From positions 23,318,144 through 23,382,143 of the forward strand of contig NC_058162.1 of NCBI RefSeq assembly GCF_020080835.1: 64,000 nt of DNA, read 5' to 3'. Numbering within the stretch: the first letter of the stretch is position 1; each line of letters begins with the position of its first letter. The notes beneath the pieces are model-generated. The model saw nothing but the letters and a program-made list of their open reading frames with translations, was not told the origin of the DNA and did no database searches. This DNA comes from Cotesia glomerata. Taxonomy: Eukaryota > Arthropoda > Insecta > Hymenoptera > Braconidae. Below are positions 43,301-55,539 of this stretch, in pieces. Both the position numbers and the translations under genes were made by a program.

Positions 43301-44892
43301 TTAGAATTTAATTAAAGAAAAAGAAAGAGAAAATGTGTAATTTATATATAAATGAGTAATTGTTTTTTAATATTTGATATATATAATAATTTCATTTTTT
43401 AGATTAGATCGCTTCAAGGAGTTTCTGAGTTTTACTTCATTAATTTTAATAGAAATGATGAAATTATATTGAAATTAACAGATTTGATCATTTTATTTAA
43501 TAAGAAAATTTTTAAATAAATTTCTAAACATGAAAATTATAAAAAAAATATGAACACAATTTTTTAAAATGTCTTTTTGGTACTAATTTATTTTTTAAAT
43601 AAAATAAAAAAATTGTCGCATACATTTTTTTCTTGAAAATTTTAAAAAATGACAATTTTTTAATAAAAAAATGTAATGAACAATTTATAATTATAAAAAC
43701 ACACATTCGAGTATTGAATAGATTTTTTACATATCCAGGTGATAAAAAAAAATTAAATAATTTATAACTCTTCTTTAGAATTCAAATTCTAAAATTATGG
43801 AAGAAGAAATAAAAATGAATTATAACAAAAGGTATTTAATATTAGATGTTTTATTTTATTGTGGTATTTTGTTTACATCTAAATTAATATGAATATCAAA
43901 ACTTATACATCAAAATTGATTTTAATTGTCAGTTGATTAGTAAAATACCTGGAACAAAAAAATTTTTTAGATCAACGTAAATCTTTTATAATAGCTTTTT
44001 AAGATCTAAATTTAAATGAGATTAAATTTGAGTCATTTAGATTAAAAAAAAAAATTATAGCTTTTTTTAAGGATGTGTGGCGGCAACAATTGTATCATAC
44101 AAAAAAAAAAGTAATTTAATTTAAAGTTTAAAAATTTTGTGGAGTTATTAAAGTGTAAGTAATTATCGGCAAAAGTTTCATGTGCTGTTTTCGGAATTAC
44201 TTTTAAGTAATGTCGACTTATATTGTCAATTTAGTCCCATGTATAATCTAGCTTTTTACTTTTTAAAATTAAAATTAAAGTAGTTGGGAAACAATTGGGG
44301 TTTTTTTTGTCTAGAATTATTTAAAATTATTAAAACTTTAATATTCTTATAACTTTTTTAGCCGTTAAATAAATTAAAAACTTTACTGAATCTCTTCAAT
44401 TATAAAAGAAGAAATGTCAAGATCATAACCTCAGTTTCAAAAAATTAGCCCGTGTATATAATTTTCTCTTTTTTTCATCAACAAATTTCTTCTATAGAGT
44501 TCTAAAAAAAAAAAGTATTAAAAGAATCAACCAGATGTTTGCTAATTTTAGAATCATTGAACAAAATTCTAGAAAAAAACGGAACACTCCTAACGCGCAA
44601 GCGAATAAAGTGAATCTCAAGCGACATTACAGAAATATTCGCATTACTTTAACCTTAATCAACAGTATTTATAAATCATTAGTAATTATTGAATCTAAAT
44701 TAATGATTAAATTAAATTAAAACTAAATCCAGGTGTACAAATAGTGATTATAAATTATCAGTTATAAACTATCAATTAGTGATTATCAATTATCAATTAC
44801 TAATAATTTTTTTTTCGTTTTGTTTTTCTCTTCTTTCAAATTTCTTAAAATTTCTTAAGTTTCTTAAACCTATCTTCTCTCTTTACAGATGC
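43301..44892. other. Intergenic AT-rich DNA
   Basis: It lies between the divergent MAPK and TMEM47-like genes. Short open frames only; nothing supported. Confidence 0.5.
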
Positions 44893-45116
44893 TAAGGTAA
44901 AAGGCCCAGTTATTGACACTGGCCTAATTATTGATACTTTTAATTTTATTTTAATTAAAAAAAAAACAAATCATCGCTAATAAATTAGTAAATATAATTT
45001 TTTAATAATAAATTTTAAGAAAATTGGATTTTTACGAACATTTAATTTTTTTAATTAGAATAAAATTGCAAGTGTCAAACAACTAGGCCAGTGTCAAGAA
45101 CTGGGTCTTTTACCTA
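44893..45116. mobile_element. TATTGACAC-family MITE
   Basis: CTAAGGTAAAAGGCCCAGTT then ATTGACAC; the right end is GTCAAGAACTGGGTCTTTTA then CCTA. About 224 bases. Confidence 0.7.
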
Positions 45117-46061
45117 ATAAACATTACTAAACATTCTACACTTGAAAATGTAACATATTGTTGTTAATTGCCGAGGGCGTTTTTTTACAAATAAATAAAT
45201 AAATTATTTAATTAAAAATTTCTTCAGCTGAAGAACCTGCACTTCATTAGTAAAAACTAAACGAGTGGATTAAAAATTATAACATCTGATACTTTGATCT
45301 TGGACGGTGATATTATACTGGATTTTAAAGCTCCGGTTACCTCAATCCGGTACAGTGGGAAATCCTAAAATGTAAGTAGACATTTTTATATTTTTTATAT
45401 ATATATTAATAATGATAAATATTAAAAAAAAATTAATTAGTTACCTTGAAAATAATATTTTTAATTTTTTAATTTCTTCATCTAGGTCATGATTTATGAT
45501 CACGCATGATTGATAAAAATTAAAATTGCTGATAATGATAAGAGTGATCACGCAGGTAGATTCCGAGTGCAGAGTCTAGTTGAATTAAAAAAGCAAGCAG
45601 ATTGTAAGTAGTTGTAATGTAAGTTGAAAAATTCCTTGTAAGCAGTGAGCATTAAAAAAAAATATTTGTCATTTCTGACGCTCTGATTCACAGCGTCCTC
45701 TTTCAGCATGACGTCAACTTACGGATCTGGATAAATGAGACACATCAATCTCTGGCGTGTACCCTGCCACGGCTTATACCTAAAATCCAAGTTGGAGCAC
45801 AAGAGTTAGGAGTACCAAGTATAAGGTATAACCAACTAAACACAGTATAGCTGGTAAATTTATCTATAATCTACAATAAAAAAAAAAGCGTAAGTGTATA
45901 ATATAAACGTAAATATGTGTAGATATATTGATGTAAACATTCACACCTAGGATTAGTAATCGGCATTAATCATCTTCTTGGAGTTTATTGAAAAGTGTTC
46001 AAGAAACGATTGTATTTAAAACAATATCCAGGTTGTAATAGTAATCCAGTGATTTTTTCAG

Positions 46062-46322
46062 GCTCTGGCGTCTCAGTTTCCTTGGACATCTAAGACAGTA
46101 AAAGTTTGTCTCCAGATCCAGTGTCCAGTGGCCAGTGTCTCATTACCTTTTGAGTAATTAGCAGACCCACATCACTACTGACTAGTGATGTTTATACTTA
46201 CTAATGTCCGAGATAATTACTAATGATACCAGTGTGTGTTTGTACTTGTTTTGTGCCCACAAATGCTTCGATGATAATTGATAGACTATCTAATTGACAA
46301 GTGCTTCAAGCGTATGCTTTTT
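46062..46322 (+). other. Candidate 5' untranslated exon of the TMEM47-like gene
   Basis: It follows a good acceptor (ATTTTTTCAG) and ends at GTAAGTATG. It is less AT-rich than its surroundings and has no long frame. Other possible donors with GTAAGT(A) lie at about 45372 and 45603. Assignment as leader exons of the gene starting at 48393 is inference. Confidence 0.3.
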
Positions 46323-46498
46323 TGTAAGTATGTTTGATTCAAAAATTTTTTTTTTAAATTGCACTTATAGTTTACTTTATTTTCATTTTATTTTTTAATA
46401 TTTTGAAATTGATACTAGCAGATTTTTGAAAATTTTACGACATTAAAGTTAGCAGTCATTTCACAATTTTTTAATTTTATTTAACAAAAAAATTTCAT

Positions 46499-46701
46499 GA
46501 TACTAAAGTTAGTCGACGTTTTTAATTTTGTTAATTTTTTTTAATAATTAAATTAGAACAAAAAAATATTTTTAAAAAATTGCACTTACAGTTTTTAAAG
46601 TTTTTTACAAATGAAATTTTTTTTCTTTTTTTTTGTAGTCATTTTTTCAATAAAAAAAAATTATAAAATTTTTGAATGTCGGCTAACTTAATTTTCATAA
46701 A
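46499..46701. mobile_element. GCCGAC-family MITE
   Basis: GATACTAAAGTTAGTCGACG ... AATGTCGGCTAACTTAATTT, with the full interior order. One of the best preserved copies. Confidence 0.75.
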
Positions 46702-46869
46702 AATTTTTTCCAAAAAATTAATTTTAAAAAATTGCATTTTTTATTTTTTTAAATTTCTACATGTCAATTTTTTTTTTCAATTTTTTTTGCACTAGTTTAT
46801 TTCTTTAAAAAATTCTAAAATTTATTAAATATCTGCTACTTTAATTTTCATGAAAATTTTTGGAGTTTT

Positions 46870-47117
46870 TATAGTGATACTGAAATTTTTTTTATTCATT
46901 AAATTAGAATAAACTTTTTTTATTCATTAAATTAGAACTTTAAATTTATTCATTAGACTTTTTTTTATTCATTAAATTAGAACTAAAAAAATATTTTTAA
47001 AAAATTGCACGTATAGTTTTTTAAATTTTCTACGTGCGAAATTTTTTCTTTTATTTTCTTTTTTTCAATAAAATAAATTACAAAAATTTTCAGATGTCAG
47101 CTAATTTAATTTTCATA
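46870..47117. mobile_element. GCCGAC-family MITE with a duplicated start
   Basis: The right end CAGATGTCAGCTAATTTAAT is clear. The left part has TTTTTATTCATTAAATTAGA three times (about 46885-46985), which suggests slippage. Confidence 0.55.
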
Positions 47118-48379
47118 AATCAGCATAGATCTGACTATTTTTTTTTTATTTTTGTTGTAAATTTATTATAAAAAAAAAAAATAATTTTTTAAATTTGCAC
47201 TGGTAATTTTTTTAGTCTAGATGTGAAATTAAAAAAAAAAAATTATCCACAATAATTTAGTTAGTAAAGGAATCTAAATAATTGACAGATTTCTGTTAAT
47301 TTCAGTATCATTTTTTATAACTAATTATTTGATAAACATTGTTTTATTTTATTTCTCCATGTAAAATTTTGTTACTAAATTTTTTTCATAATAATTTATT
47401 AACAGCCGAGACCAGTGATTGCAGTTTCAATCGGCTTAGCGAAACGAATGGAAATTTTGAAAAAACATTTTTAGAGATAATAGATAATTTAATAAAATAT
47501 TTTACCACAAAGCGAGAAAAAGATGGTCTCGCCTGTTAAAAAGAAAATTTTATTGTAATTTTTTGTTTACAAAAATTTTTCAAAGTTTATTAATAATTTC
47601 TTGATAAAAATTACAATTTTAATTGTTTTTATAAAAAATTTATCTGTTCGCTAATTTCATACTCATTTTTATTTTATTTACAAGCACCAAAAAATAATAA
47701 TAATAATTTTTTCAGCAGTTTTGTTATTTAAAAAATGTTTTTATTCAATCTGTTTATTAAAAGCAATAAATTGAAATTTTTTTTTCAATTAATTCCTAAA
47801 AATATTCAAAGAATTTTAATAATATATTCATTATTAATTATTAAAATTTATAAATTATAAAACATTATAAAAAGTTCTAATTGTGATACTTAATTTTTTT
47901 TTTAATTTAATATTAAAAATTTTTTAAAATTTTGTCAATTTTTCATCTAAAAAATTGATACTGAAATTATTCATCTGACAATTCTTGGAATTTTTACAAC
48001 TAATCAATTATTATAAAAAAAAATTCTCATTATTTCTTAAAATTTCTTTATGTAGAATTTTTTTCTAATTTTTTTTCATTATAATTATAATTTGTTATAA
48101 AAATTTTTAAATGTCTGCTAACTAATGTCAATATTATTAAAAAATAATTTATTTAGCAATAAAAAAACCTTGTCATTTAAAAATTATTAAAGCTATGTAA
48201 ATAAAAATTTACATAATGCTGTCATATACAACAAAAAAAATTTATTCACCCATTAGCTATCATAAATAGCATAAATATCCACTACAAAAAATTCTGCAAT
48301 ATTAAACAATGCAAAAAAAAATAATTTACTGTTTTAATAATAAACAATAGAGCTAATGACTAATTTATTTCTTCTACAG
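47118..48379. other. Intron or leader region of the TMEM47-like gene
   Basis: AT-rich DNA with fragments of the same poly-A/poly-T MITE themes. No supported exon. Confidence 0.45.
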
Positions 48380-48392
48380 ATACCGTAAAACA

Positions 48393-50784
48393 ATGGCCCA
48401 ATCAATGACAATAGAAACAGTGACAATCACCAAGCCATTTAAAGTAAGTTTCCCAGCAATATCAATAATTTCGATGACATAAATACCAAAGACCTGGATT
48501 TGATGACACTTAGACACTGACTAAATAAATATCAGTTATTACTTATGATTAAATACGTGAAGTGGATCGTAAATCGTAAGGTGAGTCGCGCAAGCGTGAC
48601 TTCGGGTGGAAAAATCGAAGGCGACTGCGCCCTGTTCTCGGCATCGCCACCCTAGACCCCACTGTCCTAGTCTGGCGATAGTAATTCGTAAATCCGTAAT
48701 CGGAAAACGGCATAGAAAAAGATATGAAACGGCATAGAGCATGTAAATTAGGTCTTTGAACCCACTGATCCTGAACTGAAGCACCAGTAGTACTCTAAGT
48801 TTAATTATTCACAAGTGATTACTGGTAAATGGTTGGTGACACCTTCAGAGCCGCTACAAGTTTCAAGTTGGGGTTTGGTTGTAATATTGAGATAAGGGCA
48901 TCAAGGGAAGAAAGTCATAAGTTTGGTGGGTTCTGAAGCGTGCCTCACCCTACGAGTGAGTGATCTATGGCGGGGCTAAACCGGGTCTACGACGTTCCAT
49001 AGAAAAATAAAAATAAAAATTAAACATATTTAATTTTTCTTGCAAACTATTTAATTTTTTACTTCAAGCCTTTGAAAGAAAATTAGTGAATAAATAAAGT
49101 TTAAAGTAAATAAATAATAACTCAACAAAATGATAATGTATACTGTCGCAGACGATCACATGGGAGAGAATGAAATCGCCCAGGTATCCAAGACAACTGA
49201 TAGACAGTTTGGATTTTATAAAATGTTCTATTAAATATAGGAATAATTATCTATTTTTTTTTTAGGTGATAGCATTGGTATGCGGAATAATCGTGATCCT
49301 GCTGATGATAATGGGACTGGCGTCGGCGGACTGGCTGATGGCGGTGGGATGGCGTCAAGGATTGTTCACACACTGTATTGCGGATGGTGCAGACACGCCG
49401 CTGCCTTTTAACGTTGTAGCTGAACCCGGATGCTATTCCGCCAGAGATGTTGGCTACATAAAAGCTGTCGCTGCTTTGTGTATTGTTTGTCTGGTGGCAG
49501 ATATCGCGGGGACGCTGCTGACCTGGCTTGGGCTTAAGTCCAAGGATCACAGGAATAAACATCGCTGCTACAGGATTGCTGTCATTTGCATGTTACTAGC
49601 TTGTAATTATTTTTTTATTTATTTATTAGGCTTGTTTGAGAAATATTCTTATTTTTTATCTTCCCAAGTGACAAAAATTTTTTTTTGAATTCAAATTGAC
49701 AATTATTAATTTTTTTCTTGTTAAGTAAAGTCTTCTAATATGTCAATTTTTTTATGACCCTTCTCAAGCTGCACAAAAATTTTTTTGTTAAATTTAAGTT
49801 GAAAATTATTAATTTTTGACTTCTTGTTAAATTAAATTTGCCAAAAAGCCAATATTTTATTTTGTGACGCTCAGGTAATTATAAAAATTGAATTTTTTAT
49901 TTTTAGTTTTGAAATTCCCGCCTCAAAAAATTAAATTGTTACGCAAAATTAAATCTAGGTGTCACTATTTAATATTAATGTATTATTAAAATGGCGGGCG
50001 CCCGGTTTTAAGCGTTTTTTGGCAACTCTAATTAAAAGAAGAAATTTTAGATGATAAATTTTTGTGGGGACTTTCTAATAAGAATTATAAATCAGATAAA
50101 AAAAGAATTTTATAAATTGATCATATAATTCAAAAGTTATCGCAATTATAAAATTTCACAGTTAACTTTTTAGGTTATGAAGAAAACTTTTTATTTTTTT
50201 TTTTAAATAATAATAATAATAATGTAATGGTTTATTAATTTAGGATTAGCTATTCTACAACAATCTTATTACTAATACATTTTTTACTGAGCATACTAAT
50301 TTAAAATTTATAAAAGCGATTAATATTCTCCTTAATATAGAACATCAATTTAATTTTAATTATTTTTAATCTATTTTCATGAATCAATTTATTATTTTAT
50401 TATCAATAGAAGAAATATTAGAATACTTCTTAAACAAGCGATAAAAAAAACTTAATTATAAATTTACTAATTAAATTTGTATTTTCAGTGATAGCTCTGC
50501 TGATCGCGTTGATAATTTACCCAGTGTGTTTCACCGGGGAGCTGAATCTCGGGAATAGAACAGTCTGGGAGTTCGGATGGGCTTACGGGGTTGGCTGGGG
50601 TGCAGCGATATTCCTCTTCGGTGCGGTGATACTCCTGTGGTTCGACAAAGAAAGCGAGGAAGTATATTACAAAGAGCGTAAAATAGTGCGCGAAGACATG
50701 ACAAGTGGCGGAAACAATGCCATGATTGGCCACGGAATTGCGGGCCACCATGGCACCATGAGAACTGGGCTCCAACATGCCTAG
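48393..50784 (+). CDS. Four-helix membrane protein, TMEM47/claudin superfamily
   Basis: Three coding exons, 48393-48443 (MAQSMTIETVTITKPFK), 49266-49602 and 50489-50784, join in frame to 227 residues. Helix 1 is VIALVCGIIVILLMIMGLAS. The first extracellular loop keeps the claudin/PMP22 pattern W, GLF, C, C (ADWLMAVGW, QGLFTHC, EPGCYSARD). Helix 2 is around AVAALCIVCLVADIAGTLLT; helix 3 spans the exon 2/3 junction (AVICMLLALIALLIALII); helix 4 is GWGAAIFLFGAVILLW. The C-terminal tail is cytosolic and charged. TMEM47 and worm VAB-9 act at adherens junctions, and insect claudin-like proteins at septate junctions; a junctional role is inferred from family. Slightly longer than human TMEM47 (181), mainly in the tail. 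Confidence 0.85.
48530..49010 (+). mobile_element. GC-rich retroposon-like insert in the TMEM47 intron
   Basis: About 480 bases are clearly richer in G+C than the flanks and end with GACGTTCCATAG followed by AAAAATAAAAATAAAAATTA, a simple A-rich tail as in SINEs and non-LTR elements. Frames are short (81 codons at most) with no domain. Family not recognised. Confidence 0.45.
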
Positions 50785-50829
50785 TGGCATTGTACCCTGC
50801 CCGATGTTGTCCTTTAGGTGATTTCAATT

Positions 50830-51906
50830 GATATTTTTTTCTTCACTTCTTTATTTTCTCTCACAAAACCTATTTTTATTTTATTTTTTCACATAATACA
50901 TATTTTTATTTTTAATATTATGTTGCTAAATTCAAAATTTTTTTAATATTAAAAAAAAAAAACGACAGATCTATTGATTATAAATTATAATTATAATTAA
51001 TTAACGTAAATCGGAGACCAATTCGCGTAAAACTGTGACTGCCACTGCTGCGCTACAAAAGTGCGTAAATTATTTATAAAAAAACTGATTAATTAATTGA
51101 TTATCTAAATTAGATAAAATTTACTTTAAAATATAAAAAAAAAACTGAAAGTGAGGGACATTGAAAGTACGGCAGCTTAAAAATATTTATTTATTTTGTA
51201 GTTATATTTATATATATTAAATATCTAAGCTAGGAATTTTTTTTATAAAATAAATTCTACAATTAGGACTTGAAATTATAATTTACTATTGTAAAATATT
51301 ATACACAGAAATTTATTTATATTTTTTATATTATAAAAATTTATTTTTATTAATTAATTTAGTATTTAATTGTCTGAAAAAATGAACAGAGTAGCAGCTT
51401 AATAATAGACTCAATAAATTAGCAAGTAACTATTTTAAATAATTAGGCAGCTTATCAAGATAGTTTATTTTTTGTGTCCCTCGTTATATTACTGTTTTAA
51501 TTATTTACATCACTAATTATATATTTTTTTTTTGTAATTAATTTATATTAATCATTGCTCATCGACTAACAGTACTTGTGTACTAAAGTTTATTATTATC
51601 ATTATTAATTGATATTATTTTTATTTTTACTATTTAATTGTACAAAACCAAACGGTTAATGAAATAGAAGCAGCTCGGGCAGGCAAAACCGATCCATTGC
51701 GCCATATGCATTACTAATAATTACGCATATGTATATAATACCTTAGAAATTTTATATATTATATATTATATATATATAAAAATTAATAATTGTCATAGTA
51801 CCAGTGCTATTGTTAGATTAATAATTATAAATTATAATATTAATAATTAATTATTGAATATATTGTAAAATTATAAGCACTAATAATTAATTAATTAATC
51901 TATATA
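50830..51906. other. 3' flank of the TMEM47-like gene
   Basis: AT-rich, several AATAAA and ATTAAA hexamers, no second gene. It probably includes the 3' untranslated region. Confidence 0.4.
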
Positions 51907-52809
51907 GAAAAAACAATATGACACTGGATATCATCCCATATTATACTGAGTATTAAAATTAAAGAGTATTAAAAAGTATAAAAATTAAATTAAAAAGTAT
52001 AAAAATTTCAGATAGTAGCTACTATAATCCTGATTACAATAATCTAGATTATAATGAGTATTAGGGTGGCGCAAAAAAACCGACTATTTTTTTTTTTTTA
52101 GTCTCGAGTGAAAAAATGTTAGTTTTTGACGTTTTAGGAGCTCTCTCCAAAGGACAGCTTAAAAAAAAATTTTTAAGACGTCGCTCCAAATTTTTTTCAA
52201 TTTCAAAAATCGTCAAAAATCGAATTTTTTTTTAAAATTTTTTTTCTCGTTACGTCATAATTTTATAAACCAAAAAAAAAGGTTTTCCTGAAAATTTCAG
52301 TTCAAAATGTGAATTTTAAAAGATCGCTCATAATTTTTTTTAATTTATTAGTGATTATTTAATTGGATTAGCATTTTTTTACTCTAAAATTTAAAAAAAA
52401 TTATGAGCGAACTTTCAAAATTTAAATTTTGAATTGAAACTTTCAGGAACCTATTTTTTTTTGGTCTATAAAATTATGACGCAACGAGAAAAAAAATTTA
52501 AAAAGAAAAAAATTTCGATTTTTGACGATTTTTGAAATTTAAAAAAATTTGGAGCGACCTCTTAAAAATTTCTTTTTAAGCTGTTCTTTGGAGAGGGTTC
52601 TTAAAACATCAAAAACTGACTTTTTTTCACTCGAGATTTAAAAAAAAAAAAGTTGGTTTTTTTGCGCCACTATTTCAGATAGTAGCTAGTATAATCCAAA
52701 TAACATTGAGTATAATCTGGATTTTTTTTAGCTATCTAAAATTTTTTTTCACCACAGATATCACTGATTATAATCTGAGATAATATTCAGTGTGATCTTG
52801 TTCTTTCCG
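51907..52809. mobile_element. AGAACAAGAT-family MITE split by a GGGTGGCGC element
   Basis: The left end GAAAAAACAATATGACACTG and right end CAGTGTGATCTTGTTCTTTC are inverted. The word AATTTCAGATAGTAGCTA occurs on both sides of the nested element. Confidence 0.7.
52064..52670. mobile_element. GGGTGGCGC-family foldback element, compact copy
   Basis: GGGTGGCGCAAAAAAACCGA ... AGTTGGTTTTTTTGCGCCAC, with TA at both borders. Arms of about 280 bases pair almost throughout. It lacks the SINE-like core of the copy at 27654-28546, so it represents the uninterrupted form. Confidence 0.8.
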
Positions 52810-53534
52810 TATAAAGAGAAGAAATAATGCTTAATTAATAGATAATAGATTTCTTATTGAGAGCCGTGAGACCGAAGTTAATTAAAATTAATTGACTAAT
52901 ATTTTTAATGAACTACTGTTGAACATAGTTTTTCTGATTAATTAAATGTTTAAATAAATTTATTGTAATAATTAATAATTATGTGACTGAAATATATACA
53001 TTTATATTGTATTACTGATTACTGAAGAAAGGAATGTTCGAATAGAAAAAAAATAATTAAGCGATTAGTGATATGATTGTGACTAATTCCGTCTGGTTTT
53101 AAAATATAAATATTTAAAAACAATTCCGAATATAGATAAATCGACGATTAGATTATTTTTAAAGTAATTTTAATATTTTAGATGTTGGTTAACTCTTTGG
53201 CACTTTCATATCACCTAACATATCGTTATCATCTATGCGTATAGTTTATGTTTATGTAGATGATATTATGATGTAATGATTAATTATTAATTAATGTTAG
53301 ATGAGTAAATATGACGGAGATGTTACCAAGATTGGAGAAATGGTTGAGCCGGGTAATTAAGTATTTCATTGTTAGATGTCTTTATTAACAGCCTATCAAA
53401 TGTAGATATTTTAGAGTGTATCATATAGTGATGTTATATTATTAATTGTAACAGAACAAATTATTGTCCATTGTCATTTGTTGTGAGCATATCGCAGTAT
53501 TGTACAAAAAATAAATAAAAATATCCGTCGATCA

Positions 53535-53564
53535 ATTTTTTTTTTAATTAATTAATTAATTAAT

Positions 53565-53599
<35 letters not shown>

Positions 53600-53740
53600 T
53601 TAGGTACAAACGCCAATCGGCAATATGCAACATTATACATTTCAACAGTATAAATTTAAGTGTAAGAGATAATAGAAGTCTAGGTATTAATTTATTTAAA
53701 CATAATTAGTTGAGTTTGCAATACGTATTAAGAATAGATA
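53535..53740. repeat. (TTTA)n-tailed repeat end, copy 2
   Basis: TAAT and TTTA runs followed by GGTACAAACGCCAATCGGCA and ATATGCAACATTATACA, matching 43190-43300. Confidence 0.45.
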
Positions 53741-54174
53741 AAAAAAAAAAAAAAAATTGTAAAGTTTAACATGGAGAATACTCAGCAATAAGTAAATATT
53801 TTATTTTCATTATGTTTCTTTTTTTTTTCTTCAATGGGTTGCAATTCTGAAGAGAAAATTAAAGGTAATTTTCTGGAGTATTTTTTTTGGAAAAAATTGA
53901 TAAATTCATGGATTAAAAATTTTAAAGCCGTATTTGTATATATTTTAACTAAATATATAAATTTCATCAATGATATTGATACTAACAGACATTTAAAAAT
54001 TTTTTAGATTTTTTATAATAATTGAATTATTATAAAAATATTTTAATAAAAAAATTTCACATCTAAAAATTTATAACTGCAAATCTATTGAAAATTTTTT
54101 TTCTTTATTATTGATTTGAAAAAAAAATTTTTTTAAATTGTCAAATGTCTGCTGATTTCGGTATCAAATTTAAA

Positions 54175-54352
54175 TAATACTAAAGTGAGCCATTAAAATT
54201 TTTTTTTTTCATTCATTAAATTAGAATTAAAAAATATTTTTTAAAAATTGCACTTATTTTTAAAGTTTTTTACAAATGAAATTTTTTTTTATTTTTTTAA
54301 TAAAAAAAAATTATAAAAATTGATAGATGTTGGCTAACTTATTTTTCATGCA
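54175..54352. mobile_element. GCCGAC-family MITE
   Basis: AATACTAAAGTGAGCC at the left, AGATGTTGGCTAACTTATTT at the right, interior as in other copies but shortened. Confidence 0.6.
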
Positions 54353-54654
54353 AATTTTCAACAAAAAATCACTTTAATCTAACTTTCTTCAGAGCTTCTG
54401 GAGCTACATACCAAGGATTCTATTCTCCATGACAGAAAAGAATACTTTCGTAAATACCTCTTCTTGTGAAATCTATGAAAATTAATTTAACAGGTATTTA
54501 ATATTCTTAAGAATTTTTGTAACAAGTAAATTAATTAAAAAATGCAATTTTTTGTGAATAATTTTTTAACTATTTTTGCTAAAATAATATAAATTTCTTT
54601 CAAACCTTCCGCAGCACAAAATTTACCAGCTGCTGTGTAAAAGAAATCTTTAAG

Positions 54655-54696
54655 GCTTGGCACGATATTTTTACAGTGTAACTGTTTTTGTTCGGA
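54655..54696. repeat. Lone end of the CCGAACAAAAACAG foldback family
   Basis: CTTGGCACGATATTTTTACA, then GTGTAACTGTTTTTGTTCGG, matches the right end of 5257-5781 without a partner arm. Confidence 0.6.
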
Positions 54697-55539
54697 TTAA
54701 TAATTAATATTAGACTTGCATATTTAAATGAATTATTAATTATTAAAACCTGTATCAAATTATAAAAATTTAACGTAAATGATTTCAAAAATACTAAATA
54801 TTTCCTTTCTTTGAACATTAAAATTCTAAATAATGTAAAGAAATTTATTTTTCTAAATTTACTAAAATAAACTTTGTATAAATATATCATAGTACTTATA
54901 AGATTATAAAATTTTTACGTATTTTTGCCATACAGCTTTTGTCTTGCATATAGTTGAATAAATAATAAATTTATTGATTTTAATATAAAATCTTTTGAGA
55001 GAAATAAAATAATTAATCAAGGTCAGAAATAATTTGCAATAATTTGGTTTTATTAGTGTCACTTTTTATAATTATTGTTTAATAAAATACATTTATTTAT
55101 TTTAATGCTTTAAAAAATAAATTAGGGGAAAATTTATTAATAATTAAATAAAATAATTATCGTAATTATATCTCAATATTTTGTTAAGAAATAATTTATA
55201 AAAACATTAGAAAGTTAGTTATTTAGTAACTAATATATATCTTTGTTAAAAATAGTTTTAAAAATATACATATATACACAAATCTAAATATACAAATATA
55301 CAAATCCATAAATATACAAATCTAACTAGTCAACAGTGAACAAAAAATGTATAAATATAATAATTGTAATTTAATTTTTGTTTTATTGTAAACTTTGTTT
55401 TTTTATTATTTTGAAATAATATTAAAATCAAAAATTTTTTATGAATAATGAAGTATATTGAGTTAATTAATTGATAAGTTAAAATAATAAATTTTGTTTT
55501 GTTATTATAATATTAATAATTATAATTCATTAATTATTC
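54697..55539. other. Intergenic AT-rich DNA
   Basis: Nothing supported beyond short runs of ATACAAAT words at about 55263-55325. Confidence 0.5.

Noticed and set aside
44535..44720. 61-codon frame in the MAPK-TMEM47 intergenic region
   Set aside because: No recognisable domain and no splice context, in homogeneous AT-rich DNA.
48539..48784. 81-codon minus-strand frame in the TMEM47 intron
   Set aside because: Part of the GC-rich retroposon-like insert; no domain and no splice support.
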